This document shows positions 17,540-26,633 of a stretch of DNA of 64,000 nt, piece after piece. The stretch lies in assembly GCF_003813775.1 (NCBI RefSeq), contig NZ_RPDH01000002.1:2593542-2657541 (forward strand), written 5' to 3'. This DNA comes from Chitinophaga lutea. Lineage in GTDB: Bacteria > Bacteroidota > Bacteroidia > Chitinophagales > Chitinophagaceae. A program made the position numbers and the translations under genes. The notes under the pieces were generated by a model. That model saw only the letters and a program-made list of their open reading frames with translations, had not been told where the DNA came from and ran no database searches. Every line of letters begins with the position of its first letter. Position 1 is the first letter of the stretch.

Positions 17540-18955
17540 ATGAATCAGGAAGCTCCCATCATTGTAGGTCTCGACATTGGAACCACGAAGATAGCAGCCA
17601 TCGCAGGAAGGAAGAATGAATACGGGAAATTGGAAATCCTCGGATTCGGGAAGGCCCCATCATTCGGTGTTCAGCACGGTATGGTACTGAATATCGATCA
17701 AACAATCAAGGCTATCAGACAGGCTCTGGAAAACTGCTATGCATCTAACCCCAACCTCGAAATTAACGAGGTGTATGTAGGTATCGCTGGCCATCACATA
17801 AAAAGTCTTCAGACCCGTGGCGACATCGTTCGCAACGACACGGACGCGGAGATCTCCCAGAAAGACATTGACCAGCTGATCAACGACCAGTACAAAACGG
17901 TGATTCCCGCCAGTGACCAGATCATTGACGTGATTCCGCAGCAGTACATCGTAGACAGCCTGCAGAACATCACCTACCCCATCGGCATGAGCGGGGTGAA
18001 GGTGGGCGCCAATTTCCACATCATTACGGGCGACAAAAATGCCATCCGTAATATCAACCGCAGTGTGGAGAAGTCCGGCCTGCGGATCAAAGACCTCGTG
18101 CTGCAGCCGCTGGCCTCTGCCGCCGCGGTGATGTGCGACATGGACTTTGAAGCCGGCGTTGCGATTGTGGACATCGGTGGCGGCACCACCGACCTGGCGG
18201 TGTTCTATGAAGGTGTGCTGAAACACACCGCTGTAATCCCCTACGGTGGCGAAAACATCACGAACGACATCAAAAACGGCCTGGGTGTGCTGAAAACGCA
18301 GGCGGAGCAGATGAAGGTGCAGTTCGGTTACGCTTTGGCCGACGAGGCGAAAAACAACGCATACATCACCATTCCCGGCCTGCGCGGCCAGAGCCCGAAA
18401 GAAATTTCGGTGAAGAACCTGGCGCACATCATCCAGGCCCGGATGAGCGAGATACTCGATTTTGTGGTATATCACCTCAAACAGATCGGCATGGACAATA
18501 AAATGCTGAACGGCGGTATCATCCTCACTGGTGGCGGCTCCCAACTGAAACATCTTATACAGTTAACCGAATACACCACTGGCGTAAGCGCCCGCATCGG
18601 CTACCCGAACGAACACCTGGCCAGCGGCCATACAGATGAGCTCACCAAGCCGATGTATGCCACCTGCGTAGGCCTCATTCTGAAAGGGTACAACGATTAC
18701 GAAAACGACAAAAGAGCCCTCGAGGAGAATTACGTTAAAATCAATACCAGCTACATCGCCAAAGAGAAAGCCGCAAGGCAGCAGGGTGCTGAAGACTGGA
18801 CGGAAGAAGAGGAAGAAGACATCATACACGAAACGGCGGACGCACGGCAGGACAGGAAAGCGAAAGAAAGAAACGCTTCCCTCAAAGGTTTCCTTGACAG
18901 GATGAAAACAAAAATCATCGACATGTTCACCGAAGAGGAAGACGCACGGTTGTAA
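17540..18955 (+). CDS. ftsA: Cell division protein FtsA (actin-like)
   Basis: FtsA is an actin-fold ATPase that tethers FtsZ filaments to the membrane. The 471-residue protein begins IIVGLDIGTTKIAAIAG (phosphate 1 loop) and has VDIGGGTTDLAVFYEG (phosphate 2) and GIILTGGGSQL (adenosine site). The end, LKGFLDRMKTKIIDMF, can form the amphipathic membrane-targeting helix seen in other FtsA proteins, placed a few residues before an acidic end. The preceding stretch is charged and variable. It follows ftsQ by 15 nt and precedes ftsZ. Confidence 0.96.
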   Translation: MNQEAPIIVGLDIGTTKIAAIAGRKNEYGKLEILGFGKAPSFGVQHGMVLNIDQTIKAIRQALENCYASNPNLEINEVYVGIAGHHIKSLQTRGDIVRNDTDAEISQKDIDQLINDQYKTVIPASDQIIDVIPQQYIVDSLQNITYPIGMSGVKVGANFHIITGDKNAIRNINRSVEKSGLRIKDLVLQPLASAAAVMCDMDFEAGVAIVDIGGGTTDLAVFYEGVLKHTAVIPYGGENITNDIKNGLGVLKTQAEQMKVQFGYALADEAKNNAYITIPGLRGQSPKEISVKNLAHIIQARMSEILDFVVYHLKQIGMDNKMLNGGIILTGGGSQLKHLIQLTEYTTGVSARIGYPNEHLASGHTDELTKPMYATCVGLILKGYNDYENDKRALEENYVKINTSYIAKEKAARQQGAEDWTEEEEEDIIHETADARQDRKAKERNASLKGFLDRMKTKIIDMFTEEEDARL

Positions 18956-19062
18956 GGCTGTGGCGTGATTGTTGCAAGTAATAACCGATTTTTTAAATAC
19001 GAGTCAAAACAGGAGTGTAAGGAACGGTACACCAAATACTAACCCATTTAAAGAGTAGAGTC

Positions 19063-20835
19063 ATGATACATTTTGATCTTCCAAAGGAAAAATCCTCCAT
19101 CATCAAAGTGATAGGCATTGGTGGCGGTGGAAGCAATGCGGTGAACCACATGTTCAGTCAGAACATAGACGGGGTGAACTTCATTATATGCAATACCGAC
19201 GCACAGGCGATTGCAAACAGTCCCGTGCCCAACAAGGTGCAGCTGGGGCCCCATCTCACACAGGGTTTGGGAGCAGGCGCCAATCCCCGGATTGGTGAAC
19301 AGGCTACGGAAGAATCCTTTGAAGAAATCAAAAAAATACTGGAGGTGAATACCAAAATGGCGTTCATCACCGCAGGCATGGGCGGCGGCACCGGCACCGG
19401 CGGCGCTCCCATCATCGCCAAAATTTGTAAAGAGCTGGGCATCCTCACCGTCGGCATCGTAACCACTCCTTTTTCCTACGAAGGGAAAAAGAGAATGCTG
19501 CAGGCCGAAGAGGGCATCAACCGCCTGAAAGAATATGTGGATACGCTGCTGATCATTTCCAACGATAAGCTGCGCCAGAAATTCGGAGACCTGAAATTCA
19601 AGGCCGCTTTCGAAAAAGCAGATAACGTACTGGCCACGGCGGCCAAGTGTATCACCGATGTGATCAACTCCACCGGCCAGATCAACGTTGACTTTGCGGA
19701 CGTTTGTACCGTTATGCGCAACGGCGGTGTGGCTATCCTCGGCGCGGCCGTGGCGGAAGGAGAATACCGTGCGCAGAAAGCCATCGAGGAAGCGCTTACC
19801 TCCCCGCTGCTGAACGACAACGATATCAAAGGCGCCAAATGGATACTCATCAACATTTCATCCGCCGAAGGCGAGTTTGAGCACACGCTCGATGAAATGG
19901 ATACCATACAGGCCTATGTACAGAGCATGGCCGGCGAAGATTGCGATGTGATCCTCGGTGTGGGCTACGATCAGTCGCTGCAACGCAACCTGGGTGTAAC
20001 CATCATCGCCACCGGTTTTGAGCAGAACCCCATCCAGCAGCAGAAACCCGCGGTAAACGCGCAACCTGTTGTGAAAGAGGAGCCCAAAATCGTGATGACG
20101 CTGGGTAACGAAGGCGACGAGAAAAAAATGAACAACCAGGGCATGCTGTTCAGTGATGAGGCGGAAGAAGTGAAAGACGTGATGGCGCCCCGGCTGGTAG
20201 AACCGCAGGTAACGCATCCCGTTTCCGCCGCGGCCTATATACAGCCCACCCCACCCCCTCCTGCCCGCGAAACCTACACGCTTAACATCGAGCCGGTAGA
20301 GCCCGCTCCCGCTCCGCAGCCCCAACAACAGGCTCCGCAGCAGCCGGTACAACAGGTACAGCAGGCGCAACAGCAAACCGCTACCAACGCCAGCAACACC
20401 GTTTCCGGAGGTTACCTGAGCCGCCCGTCCAATATTTACGTGGAACCGGCCGGTACCAATAACGCCGACGATAAACCTGAAATGAAAATGGTCTTCAGGG
20501 AAGAGCCTGCACCGGCCGTACCGGAGCAACAGCCGCAGCCTCAACCGCAACAGGCCCTGCCCCAGCAGCTGCCCGACGAACAGGCGGAAGAACAGAAACG
20601 CAAACAGCTGGAGCGTGTAGCAAAACTCCGCAGCATCAGCTTTAACGTGAAAAACATGGAGAACAACCAGGAAATCGAAAACGTTCCTGCCTACCTCCGC
20701 CGCAATGTAGACCTGGACAATGGCGCCGGCTCCGCCGAGCAGTTCTATTCCGGCTACACCGTGGGAAACAACCAGGATAACCAGACAGAAATCAATACGA
20801 TCAATACCTTCTTAGACGGGAAAAAGCCGGATTGA
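19063..20835 (+). CDS. ftsZ: Cell division GTPase FtsZ with long linker and C-terminal tail
   Basis: FtsZ is the tubulin-like GTPase that forms the division ring. The GTPase domain fills about residues 1-325, with GIGGGGSNAVNHM near the start, the GTP signature GMGGGTGTGGAP at about 105-116 and the NVDFADVCTVM region. A Gln/Pro-rich linker of roughly 190 residues follows. The conserved peptide that binds FtsA normally ends the protein; here its likely form, NVPAYLRRN (about 540-548), is followed by 42 more residues. The total of 590 residues is long but known for this phylum. The gene ends the dcw cluster before a strong terminator. Confidence 0.96.
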   Translation: MIHFDLPKEKSSIIKVIGIGGGGSNAVNHMFSQNIDGVNFIICNTDAQAIANSPVPNKVQLGPHLTQGLGAGANPRIGEQATEESFEEIKKILEVNTKMAFITAGMGGGTGTGGAPIIAKICKELGILTVGIVTTPFSYEGKKRMLQAEEGINRLKEYVDTLLIISNDKLRQKFGDLKFKAAFEKADNVLATAAKCITDVINSTGQINVDFADVCTVMRNGGVAILGAAVAEGEYRAQKAIEEALTSPLLNDNDIKGAKWILINISSAEGEFEHTLDEMDTIQAYVQSMAGEDCDVILGVGYDQSLQRNLGVTIIATGFEQNPIQQQKPAVNAQPVVKEEPKIVMTLGNEGDEKKMNNQGMLFSDEAEEVKDVMAPRLVEPQVTHPVSAAAYIQPTPPPPARETYTLNIEPVEPAPAPQPQQQAPQQPVQQVQQAQQQTATNASNTVSGGYLSRPSNIYVEPAGTNNADDKPEMKMVFREEPAPAVPEQQPQPQPQQALPQQLPDEQAEEQKRKQLERVAKLRSISFNVKNMENNQEIENVPAYLRRNVDLDNGAGSAEQFYSGYTVGNNQDNQTEINTINTFLDGKKPD

Positions 20836-20882
20836 TGAATTATAGATGATATTACGTTTGATTGTTTTTTAGTTGTGTTAAA

Positions 20883-20912
20883 AAAAATCCTCCGATTCCT
20901 CGGAGGATTTTT
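20883..20912. terminator. Bidirectional terminator between ftsZ and the GH123 gene
   Basis: A 12-bp perfect stem (AAAAATCCTCCG with CGGAGGATTTTT) around the loop ATTCCT has A-runs on one side and T-runs on the other. It can stop transcription from ftsZ on the plus strand and from the convergent glycosidase gene on the minus strand. Confidence 0.9.
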
Positions 20913-20937
20913 CCTTTATATGCCCGTCTGCATTGAA

Positions 20938-22668
20938 TTACAACCGGTTCAATACGGCATTGGCGGCATTCACCATATCCGCCGCTTTTTTCTGTTTGAG
21001 GGCGTTGATCTCGAACGTCTTCAGCACCTTCTCCAGCTCTGCACCTTTCCCGGCGGCTTTCAGCACCCTGATTTTTTCGTACGCCTGTACCCCTTCTATC
21101 ATCCGCTCAAAACGGATGGAAGAACGCGGACCGGGATATACCAGGTAGGTATCACCAGCAGCCCAGGTTTTAAAACGGGAGTCCTGCAGCGGATCTTTCA
21201 CCCAGCAGTTGTACGCCCAGCGCAGGTATCCGGAATAGTTTTTAGCAGCAGCGTGCCAACCCAGCCAGGCCGACTCCGCCGGCGGGGAAAATGTAAAGGT
21301 GTTCGGGAAACCTTCGGAGCAGCAGGTGTACACCGTGCTGGGCCAGCCTTTGGCGAGGCGTTTTTCTTTTTCCTCCTTCGTAAAATCAAGACCGGAAGCG
21401 AGGCAATAATCAAATATATCGTCCACCAGCTCTTTATGGTACAGGCCCGCGAGGGACACCTTGTAATCCTTATCTACACTGCGTATCAGCTTGATAGCAC
21501 TTTGCATCGATTCCAGGGGGCGTTCGTCCATGGCGATGCAGGTAATGTCGAACCAGCCTTTCGATTTGAGGTGGCGGGCAAAATCCGTCAGCATTGGGCG
21601 CCAGTGCTGATCGTATTCCGGCGTACCGGGTTTGGCCGTCAGCACCAGATCTTTGCCCGCTGCCTCATCGTAATAAAAAAACTTCAGGTTCCAGGGTATC
21701 ATGCTGAAGCTGGCGATCTGTTTGCTGATGCCCATTTCCATCATGAAAGACACCCATTTGTCGAACACCGTATAATCAAAGAGCCAGCTGCCGTCTTTTT
21801 TCTTCGTCCATTTGATCATGTCGCCGTAAATATCGTAGGTCTGGCTGTTCCAGGGGTCGTAGATGATGCTGGTGGTGATCACTTTCTGACCGGCATCCGC
21901 CAGCATTTTCATGTACGGGCGCATAGCGTCAAAGTGCTCCTTGCTCCACAATTTGGTATTATGTACACGTGCGATCGCATACGGGCTCTGCCAGAGGTCG
22001 AGGTGGAAGGCCCAGTCTTTTGGCTGCGGCAACACGCGCTCGGAAACGGTGATCTCATAGTTAAGCGGCGCGGGCAGATAGCCGGATGCGGTTTTTATCC
22101 GGATGGAGCCTTTGTAAACACCGGCGGGTGTTTGGGGCGGTACGGTCACGCTCAGCCAAACGGGCTGTACATTATTGGCGTTGATGTCGATGGCAGGAAT
22201 GATGTCGATCCCATCCGCGACAAGCGAAGAATCAAAATCCTGCGGTCTGCGGTGGCCACAGCCGCCGCCCTCGCTATTGAGCTCATCCGTCATCACGTAG
22301 CGGATAAAACCGGGGGTGATGGCCGAAGATGGGATTTTATTGCCTTTTGTGTCTTTCAGGTCGGACTTTTCGATGCTCACCGCCTTGACGGCTTTGGTGG
22401 TATAGATCACGAACTGGGTATGTACTTTCTCCCCTCTCCAGGCCTGTGTTTTCCAGGCCGAGCGAAGTGTACCCGCATCCGGCGCAAAAATTTTGTCGTA
22501 GCGAACATCGGCACTTCCGAAAAATGCATGGGTCCCTGGTTTCACTGTGCTCCAGGCTACCGGGTCAACAGGCCGGGGATCTGGTAATTCGCTGTAATTG
22601 GATTGCTGAGCGCGTGTGCCGGAGGCAATTGCCGCGAGTAGCAGGGCGGCAAAAACGTGTCTGATCAT
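20938..22668 (-). CDS. Secreted glycoside hydrolase, GH123-like (DUF4091 domain)
   Basis: The 576-residue product has a Sec signal peptide (about 1-20, ending near TRAQ). An N-terminal beta-rich region (about 30-240) is followed by a catalytic region matching DUF4091, now the GH123 catalytic domain: LDLWQSPYAIARVHN, then CIAMDERPLESM with an Asp-Glu pair at residues 381-382, then YTCCSEGFPNTFTFS and LRWAYNCWVKDP. GH123 enzymes of known activity are beta-N-acetylgalactosaminidases using substrate-assisted catalysis with such an Asp-Glu pair. The substrate here is inferred only. I chose the ATG at 22668 rather than the longer frame from 22692 because it directly starts the signal peptide. No SusC/SusD genes lie beside it. 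Confidence 0.82.
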   Translation of the reverse strand: MIRHVFAALLLAAIASGTRAQQSNYSELPDPRPVDPVAWSTVKPGTHAFFGSADVRYDKIFAPDAGTLRSAWKTQAWRGEKVHTQFVIYTTKAVKAVSIEKSDLKDTKGNKIPSSAITPGFIRYVMTDELNSEGGGCGHRRPQDFDSSLVADGIDIIPAIDINANNVQPVWLSVTVPPQTPAGVYKGSIRIKTASGYLPAPLNYEITVSERVLPQPKDWAFHLDLWQSPYAIARVHNTKLWSKEHFDAMRPYMKMLADAGQKVITTSIIYDPWNSQTYDIYGDMIKWTKKKDGSWLFDYTVFDKWVSFMMEMGISKQIASFSMIPWNLKFFYYDEAAGKDLVLTAKPGTPEYDQHWRPMLTDFARHLKSKGWFDITCIAMDERPLESMQSAIKLIRSVDKDYKVSLAGLYHKELVDDIFDYCLASGLDFTKEEKEKRLAKGWPSTVYTCCSEGFPNTFTFSPPAESAWLGWHAAAKNYSGYLRWAYNCWVKDPLQDSRFKTWAAGDTYLVYPGPRSSIRFERMIEGVQAYEKIRVLKAAGKGAELEKVLKTFEINALKQKKAADMVNAANAVLNRL

Positions 22669-22727
22669 AGCTGATTGCGTGTTAGGAAGCAATAAATATA
22701 ATATCTATACTGCAACCTTACAAGCAA

Positions 22728-24695
22728 TTAATCTTCGTACCGGTGACGATCTGCTACCCTCCTGAGTTGCAGGTTGGTTACAGGCGCCACCACCAGTGGG
22801 AATTTTTCGATCGTCACATAGCTCGAATCGAGGCCGAAGCCGCGCTCTTCAGACAGGCCCATCTTTTTAAGAATGAAGTACAGCCGCATAATGATACGTT
22901 CATGCAACGGCAGGTCGTTATCGTGCGAGAGGAATTTTTCCATCACAATAAACTGGAAATCGCCCACCACGTTGTTTTTGCTGAGGGATTCGTAGCGGCT
23001 GGTGATATTCACCTCCTTGTTCCGCACCATATCTTCCACCACCATCCTGAACATGAGGTTGATGCGTTGTTCCACCCTGAAACCGAGCCGGAATTCCACC
23101 CGGATAACTTCGTTGGGAATGATGGTCTGCACCGTGTATTCGCTCATATACGGCTCATCCACCACGTCCACGTGCACAAACCAGTAAATGTCGGCGCGTT
23201 TGGGTTTTTTATTGAGTACGGAATAGATAATCTTATGCTCGATCTCCTTCGGGTTGTCCGCACTGGTCATATAAACCAGGTGGGTGGCGTATTTCGGGAT
23301 CGAAGAGTCGTTACTGAGTTCCTGCAGGATAGGCAGGTAGTCTTCCAGCTTCACGAACTCCACGTAACGGTTTTTGATTTTGCGGGAACGGAACCAGATG
23401 TACATCACCAGGAACAGGCCGCCGGCCACGATCACCGTTACATAACCGCCGTGCATGAATTTCACGAGGTTGGCGAAGAGGAATGAAAATTCGATGGTAA
23501 GGTATACGGCGAGATAGAGCCCTATCCATGCCAGCTTTACCCTTCGGGTGTAAAGATAGAATGCGAACAGGCAAGAGGTCATCAGCATACAGATGGTGAT
23601 GGACAGGCCGTAGGCCGCCTCCATAGCCGACGATTCCTTAAATATCAGTACGATAGCCACACAGCCCACGTACAGCATCAGGTTGATGCCCGGGATAAAG
23701 AGCTGGCCCCTTAATTCGGTGGGATAATTGATTTTGAGCTTGGGCCACAGGTTCAGCCGCATAGCCTCAGAAATGAGGGTAAATGAGCCCGAAATGAGGG
23801 CCTGGCTGGCGATGATGGACGCGATAGTGGCGATCAGCACGCCAAAGATCACGAACCACTCCGGCATGATGCTGAAAAACGGGTTTTCGCCCGTCAGCAC
23901 TTTGCCTTTTTGTGTCAGCAGCCATGCGCCCTGGCCTAAATAGTTGAGTATCAGGGATGATTTTACAAAAATCCACGATATCCGGATGTTGCCCCGGCCG
24001 CAGTGGCCAAGATCCGAATACAGGGCTTCCGCCCCGGTGGTACAAAGGAACACCGCTCCCAGGATGAGGAAGCCGTGCGGGTATAAAGTCAGTAATTCAA
24101 TTGCGTAGTAGGGGTTGAAAGCTTTCAGCACGCTCAGGTCGTCCGCGATATGGGAAACACCGAGTACCGCCAGCATACTGAACCAGATGATCATAATGGG
24201 GCCGAACATTTTGCCGATGCTCATGGTACCGAACTGCTGCATAAAAAACATACCGCTGATGATGGCCAATACGATTTTCACGATGGTCCATTCCCCGAGA
24301 TCACGGAAAACAGGCAGAGTGCGCAAACCTTCAATGGCAGAGGTCACGGTGATAGGCGGGGTAATGATACCATCGGCCAGCAGGGCTGCGCCGCCGATCA
24401 TCCCAAAAACAACGGTCCATTTCCCATGCCGCCGTACGAGGGCATAGAGGGAAAAAATACCGCCTTCCCCCTTGTTATCGGCTTTCAGGGTGAGCAGCAC
24501 ATACTTGATGGTCGTTTGCAGGGTGAGGGTCCAGATAATACAGGAGATACCGCCGATCACGAGCAGCTCGCTGATTTCGTTAGTGCCCACAATTGCCTTG
24601 AAAACGTAGAGCGGAGAGGTACCGATATCGCCGTAGATAATTCCTAAGGCCACGATGAGGCCGGCCAGGGTAGCTTTATTGAAGTCTTTAACCAC
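22728..24695 (-). CDS. kup: Low-affinity potassium transporter Kup
   Basis: Kup imports K+ with protons across the inner membrane. The 655-residue protein has about twelve membrane segments and the family's markers: GIIYGDIGTSPLYVFKAI at the start, GEGGIFSLYALVRR, then ADGIITPPITVTSAIEGL and GAVFLCTTGAEALYSDLGHCGRGNIR (read across about 25 residues). A soluble C-terminal domain of about 200 residues follows, as usual. The start is a GTG at 24695. A possible promoter lies at 24718-24725. It is transcribed apart from the GH123 gene, from which it is separated by 59 nt. Confidence 0.95.
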   Translation of the reverse strand: MVKDFNKATLAGLIVALGIIYGDIGTSPLYVFKAIVGTNEISELLVIGGISCIIWTLTLQTTIKYVLLTLKADNKGEGGIFSLYALVRRHGKWTVVFGMIGGAALLADGIITPPITVTSAIEGLRTLPVFRDLGEWTIVKIVLAIISGMFFMQQFGTMSIGKMFGPIMIIWFSMLAVLGVSHIADDLSVLKAFNPYYAIELLTLYPHGFLILGAVFLCTTGAEALYSDLGHCGRGNIRISWIFVKSSLILNYLGQGAWLLTQKGKVLTGENPFFSIMPEWFVIFGVLIATIASIIASQALISGSFTLISEAMRLNLWPKLKINYPTELRGQLFIPGINLMLYVGCVAIVLIFKESSAMEAAYGLSITICMLMTSCLFAFYLYTRRVKLAWIGLYLAVYLTIEFSFLFANLVKFMHGGYVTVIVAGGLFLVMYIWFRSRKIKNRYVEFVKLEDYLPILQELSNDSSIPKYATHLVYMTSADNPKEIEHKIIYSVLNKKPKRADIYWFVHVDVVDEPYMSEYTVQTIIPNEVIRVEFRLGFRVEQRINLMFRMVVEDMVRNKEVNITSRYESLSKNNVVGDFQFIVMEKFLSHDNDLPLHERIIMRLYFILKKMGLSEERGFGLDSSYVTIEKFPLVVAPVTNLQLRRVADRHRYED

Positions 24696-24717
24696 GCTAG
24701 ATACTATATATAAAGAT

Positions 24718-24725
24718 CAAATGTA
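24718..24725 (-). promoter_or_regulatory. Possible -7 element for kup
   Basis: Read on the minus strand the sequence is TACATTTG, an exact match to the Bacteroidota -7 consensus TAnnTTTG, 22 nt upstream of the GTG of kup. No good TTTG -33 element lies at the expected distance, so support is partial. Confidence 0.4.
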
Positions 24726-24791
24726 GTAATAATTATAATGCAGGGCGGAAAATTCGGCTGGAATTCAACAGCCACGGGAACACAGTGGATT

Positions 24792-24829
24792 GAAAAAAAA
24801 GAGGCCCGCAGAAAGCGGACCTCTTTTTT
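24792..24829 (-). terminator. Intrinsic terminator after the OmpA gene
   Basis: A stem of GAGGcCCGC with GCGGaCCTC (one mismatch) around AGAAA is flanked by A8 and T8 runs. On the minus strand it is a strong intrinsic terminator 26 nt past the end of the OmpA gene, and it could also work on the plus strand. Confidence 0.88.
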
Positions 24830-24854
24830 TAAGTATTTACCAGAGTGAACTGTA

Positions 24855-26396
24855 TTAGTTAGCAGGAGCTAAGTCAACAGTTGAAGATTCACCCGGAGTG
24901 TTTTGTTTGATGAAACGACCGCGGTCAATACCTTGTTTGTCAGCCAGGTAGTCGATCACAGCGTCTACACGACGGCTGCTCAGGTCTACACCACCTTTTT
25001 TGCCTTTAGCACCAGCGTGGCCGGTAACCAGTACATTACAAGAAGGATTTTGACGCAGGGTGTTTGCTACACTGCCCAGTACAGCTTCCATGTCGCTGGA
25101 TACTTTGGTAGAGCTGCCTTTGAAAGAAACTGAAGGCAGAACCAGGCTAGCGCAGGTTACTTGAGGAGCAATGTTTTTGCAGCACTCAGGATCCGGGCAT
25201 TTACCTACGCCGTCAGCGTCAACAGGCTGGCAATATGTCGGAGTGATGAGTTGTTTGTCTTTGTAGTCAGGTACACCGTCACCGTCGGTATCTTTCGCTA
25301 CACCGTGAGAATCAACAGGAGCGCCGGCAGGAGTGTTCGGCTCGCGGTCGAACTGGTCGGTTACACCGTCACCGTCAGCATCAGGCAGAACGGGTTGGGG
25401 CAATTTCATGCGGCGGGGGCTGGTCAGCTCGTTGTAAGCGAAGTCCAGGGGATTAACCCACCAGAGCGGTTCAACACGTTTGTTGGGGTTGCCCAGGTTG
25501 AAGTTCAGGCGAACGCTGGTGTAAGAGAAGAAGTCTTTGCTGCCATCGTAAGCACCGGCGGTATAACCGTCCAGGTAGTCGTCGAAGGGCAGGGTCAGTT
25601 TTTCTTCAATACCGATGTTAAAGCGTTTAGACACTTTGAAAGCTACGCCGGTACCTACTTCCAGCGCATGACGCAGGAGTTGGTTGTCGTCTTTACGACC
25701 GATCTGAACACGGTTTCCTTGTGCAGGAGCGTTTTGTTCGTATTTCTTGTCGTGCAGATTTTTAAGTGCGTCGCGGATGTCTTTTTTCTTGCCGCCAAAG
25801 TTGATACCGCTGTAGTTGTAAGCTGCGCCGCTGGCATCCAGGGCGTCAACGTCAACATCAGCCATCATGATACCATAACCAGCCAGAACGTACCAGTTAA
25901 CTTTGGGCTGTGATTTGTAGAACAGGATGTTGCTCAAAGAAGCAATCACGTCCAAAGAGAGTTGGTGTGTGGCAGTTTTATATGCCGGAACGATGAAGCC
26001 ATTACGGTTAGCGGTTGCATTGTATGCGCCACCAACTGTGTTAACTTTCTTTTGATAATCCAGACCGTAGTCGAAAGAACCGGTATACTCACCTCTGATA
26101 GAGAAGGTATGACCGAGAGCTTTTCTGAGGGAGAGACCACCGCCGAAACCGGGGAGAGCCGCTACGTCACCTTTAATGAAGTGGTAACCACCGTGGAAAC
26201 CAAGTTCCCACATGTTTCTGGGTTTTGCCGGGTAATCGGACTGATGGTTTCTGAAGCTGTTGAATTGCGCCATATTCTTAGCCGAAACTTTAGAGGAGTC
26301 CAGGGCGTCATATGAGGGTTTAACCTGCGCAAAACCTGGAGATGCTGCCAGAAGAGTCATTGCACCTGCCAGTAGTAAGTACTTTTTGCTTGCCAT
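24855..26396 (-). CDS. OmpA-family outer membrane protein with thrombospondin type 3 repeats
   Basis: The 513-residue protein has a signal peptide (about 1-23, ending GFAQ) and an N-terminal barrel-like region to about residue 330. Calcium-binding type 3 repeats follow (DADGDGVTDQFD, DTDGDGVPDYKD), then an OmpA C-terminal domain (about 425-513). Such proteins hold the outer membrane to the cell wall. Odd: the peptidoglycan-binding loop reads GHAGAKGKKGG instead of the usual GHTD, so the conserved Asp is missing, while the Arg in LSSRRVDAV is kept, and the domain ends early. An ideal promoter and a strong terminator suggest high expression as a monocistronic gene. Confidence 0.9.
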   Translation of the reverse strand: MASKKYLLLAGAMTLLAASPGFAQVKPSYDALDSSKVSAKNMAQFNSFRNHQSDYPAKPRNMWELGFHGGYHFIKGDVAALPGFGGGLSLRKALGHTFSIRGEYTGSFDYGLDYQKKVNTVGGAYNATANRNGFIVPAYKTATHQLSLDVIASLSNILFYKSQPKVNWYVLAGYGIMMADVDVDALDASGAAYNYSGINFGGKKKDIRDALKNLHDKKYEQNAPAQGNRVQIGRKDDNQLLRHALEVGTGVAFKVSKRFNIGIEEKLTLPFDDYLDGYTAGAYDGSKDFFSYTSVRLNFNLGNPNKRVEPLWWVNPLDFAYNELTSPRRMKLPQPVLPDADGDGVTDQFDREPNTPAGAPVDSHGVAKDTDGDGVPDYKDKQLITPTYCQPVDADGVGKCPDPECCKNIAPQVTCASLVLPSVSFKGSSTKVSSDMEAVLGSVANTLRQNPSCNVLVTGHAGAKGKKGGVDLSSRRVDAVIDYLADKQGIDRGRFIKQNTPGESSTVDLAPAN

Positions 26397-26455
26397 AATT
26401 GTTTTTTTATTTAAAAACTGTTAAAGATTTTACAATTAACGCGTTTTTTACCAAG

Positions 26456-26486
26456 CAAAGGTAAAAATCCTAAATGAATATACAAA
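26456..26486 (-). promoter_or_regulatory. Bacteroidota-type promoter for the OmpA gene
   Basis: On the minus strand a TTTG at 26486-26483 and TACCTTTG at 26463-26456 are separated by exactly 19 nt, matching the TTTG-N19-TAnnTTTG consensus of the phylum's housekeeping sigma factor. Transcription should start near 26450, giving a leader of about 50 nt. Confidence 0.85.
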
Positions 26487-26633
26487 TTTTTCTTGCGATT
26501 TTATTTGTATTGATAACTCCCTCAAAACTAGAGGGTAAATTAAAGAACATTCAGGTAATGCATACAAATTCGGGGCCAAATTTACAAAATGTGGTATTTT
26601 CGGCCTAGCTTAGCGAACCTTTTTATTTTATCC

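Noticed and set aside
20875..22587. 570-residue plus-strand frame opposite the GH123 gene
   Set aside because: It is the antisense shadow of a gene with clear signal peptide and family motifs; the shadow protein matches no family and is rich in His and Phe as such shadows are.
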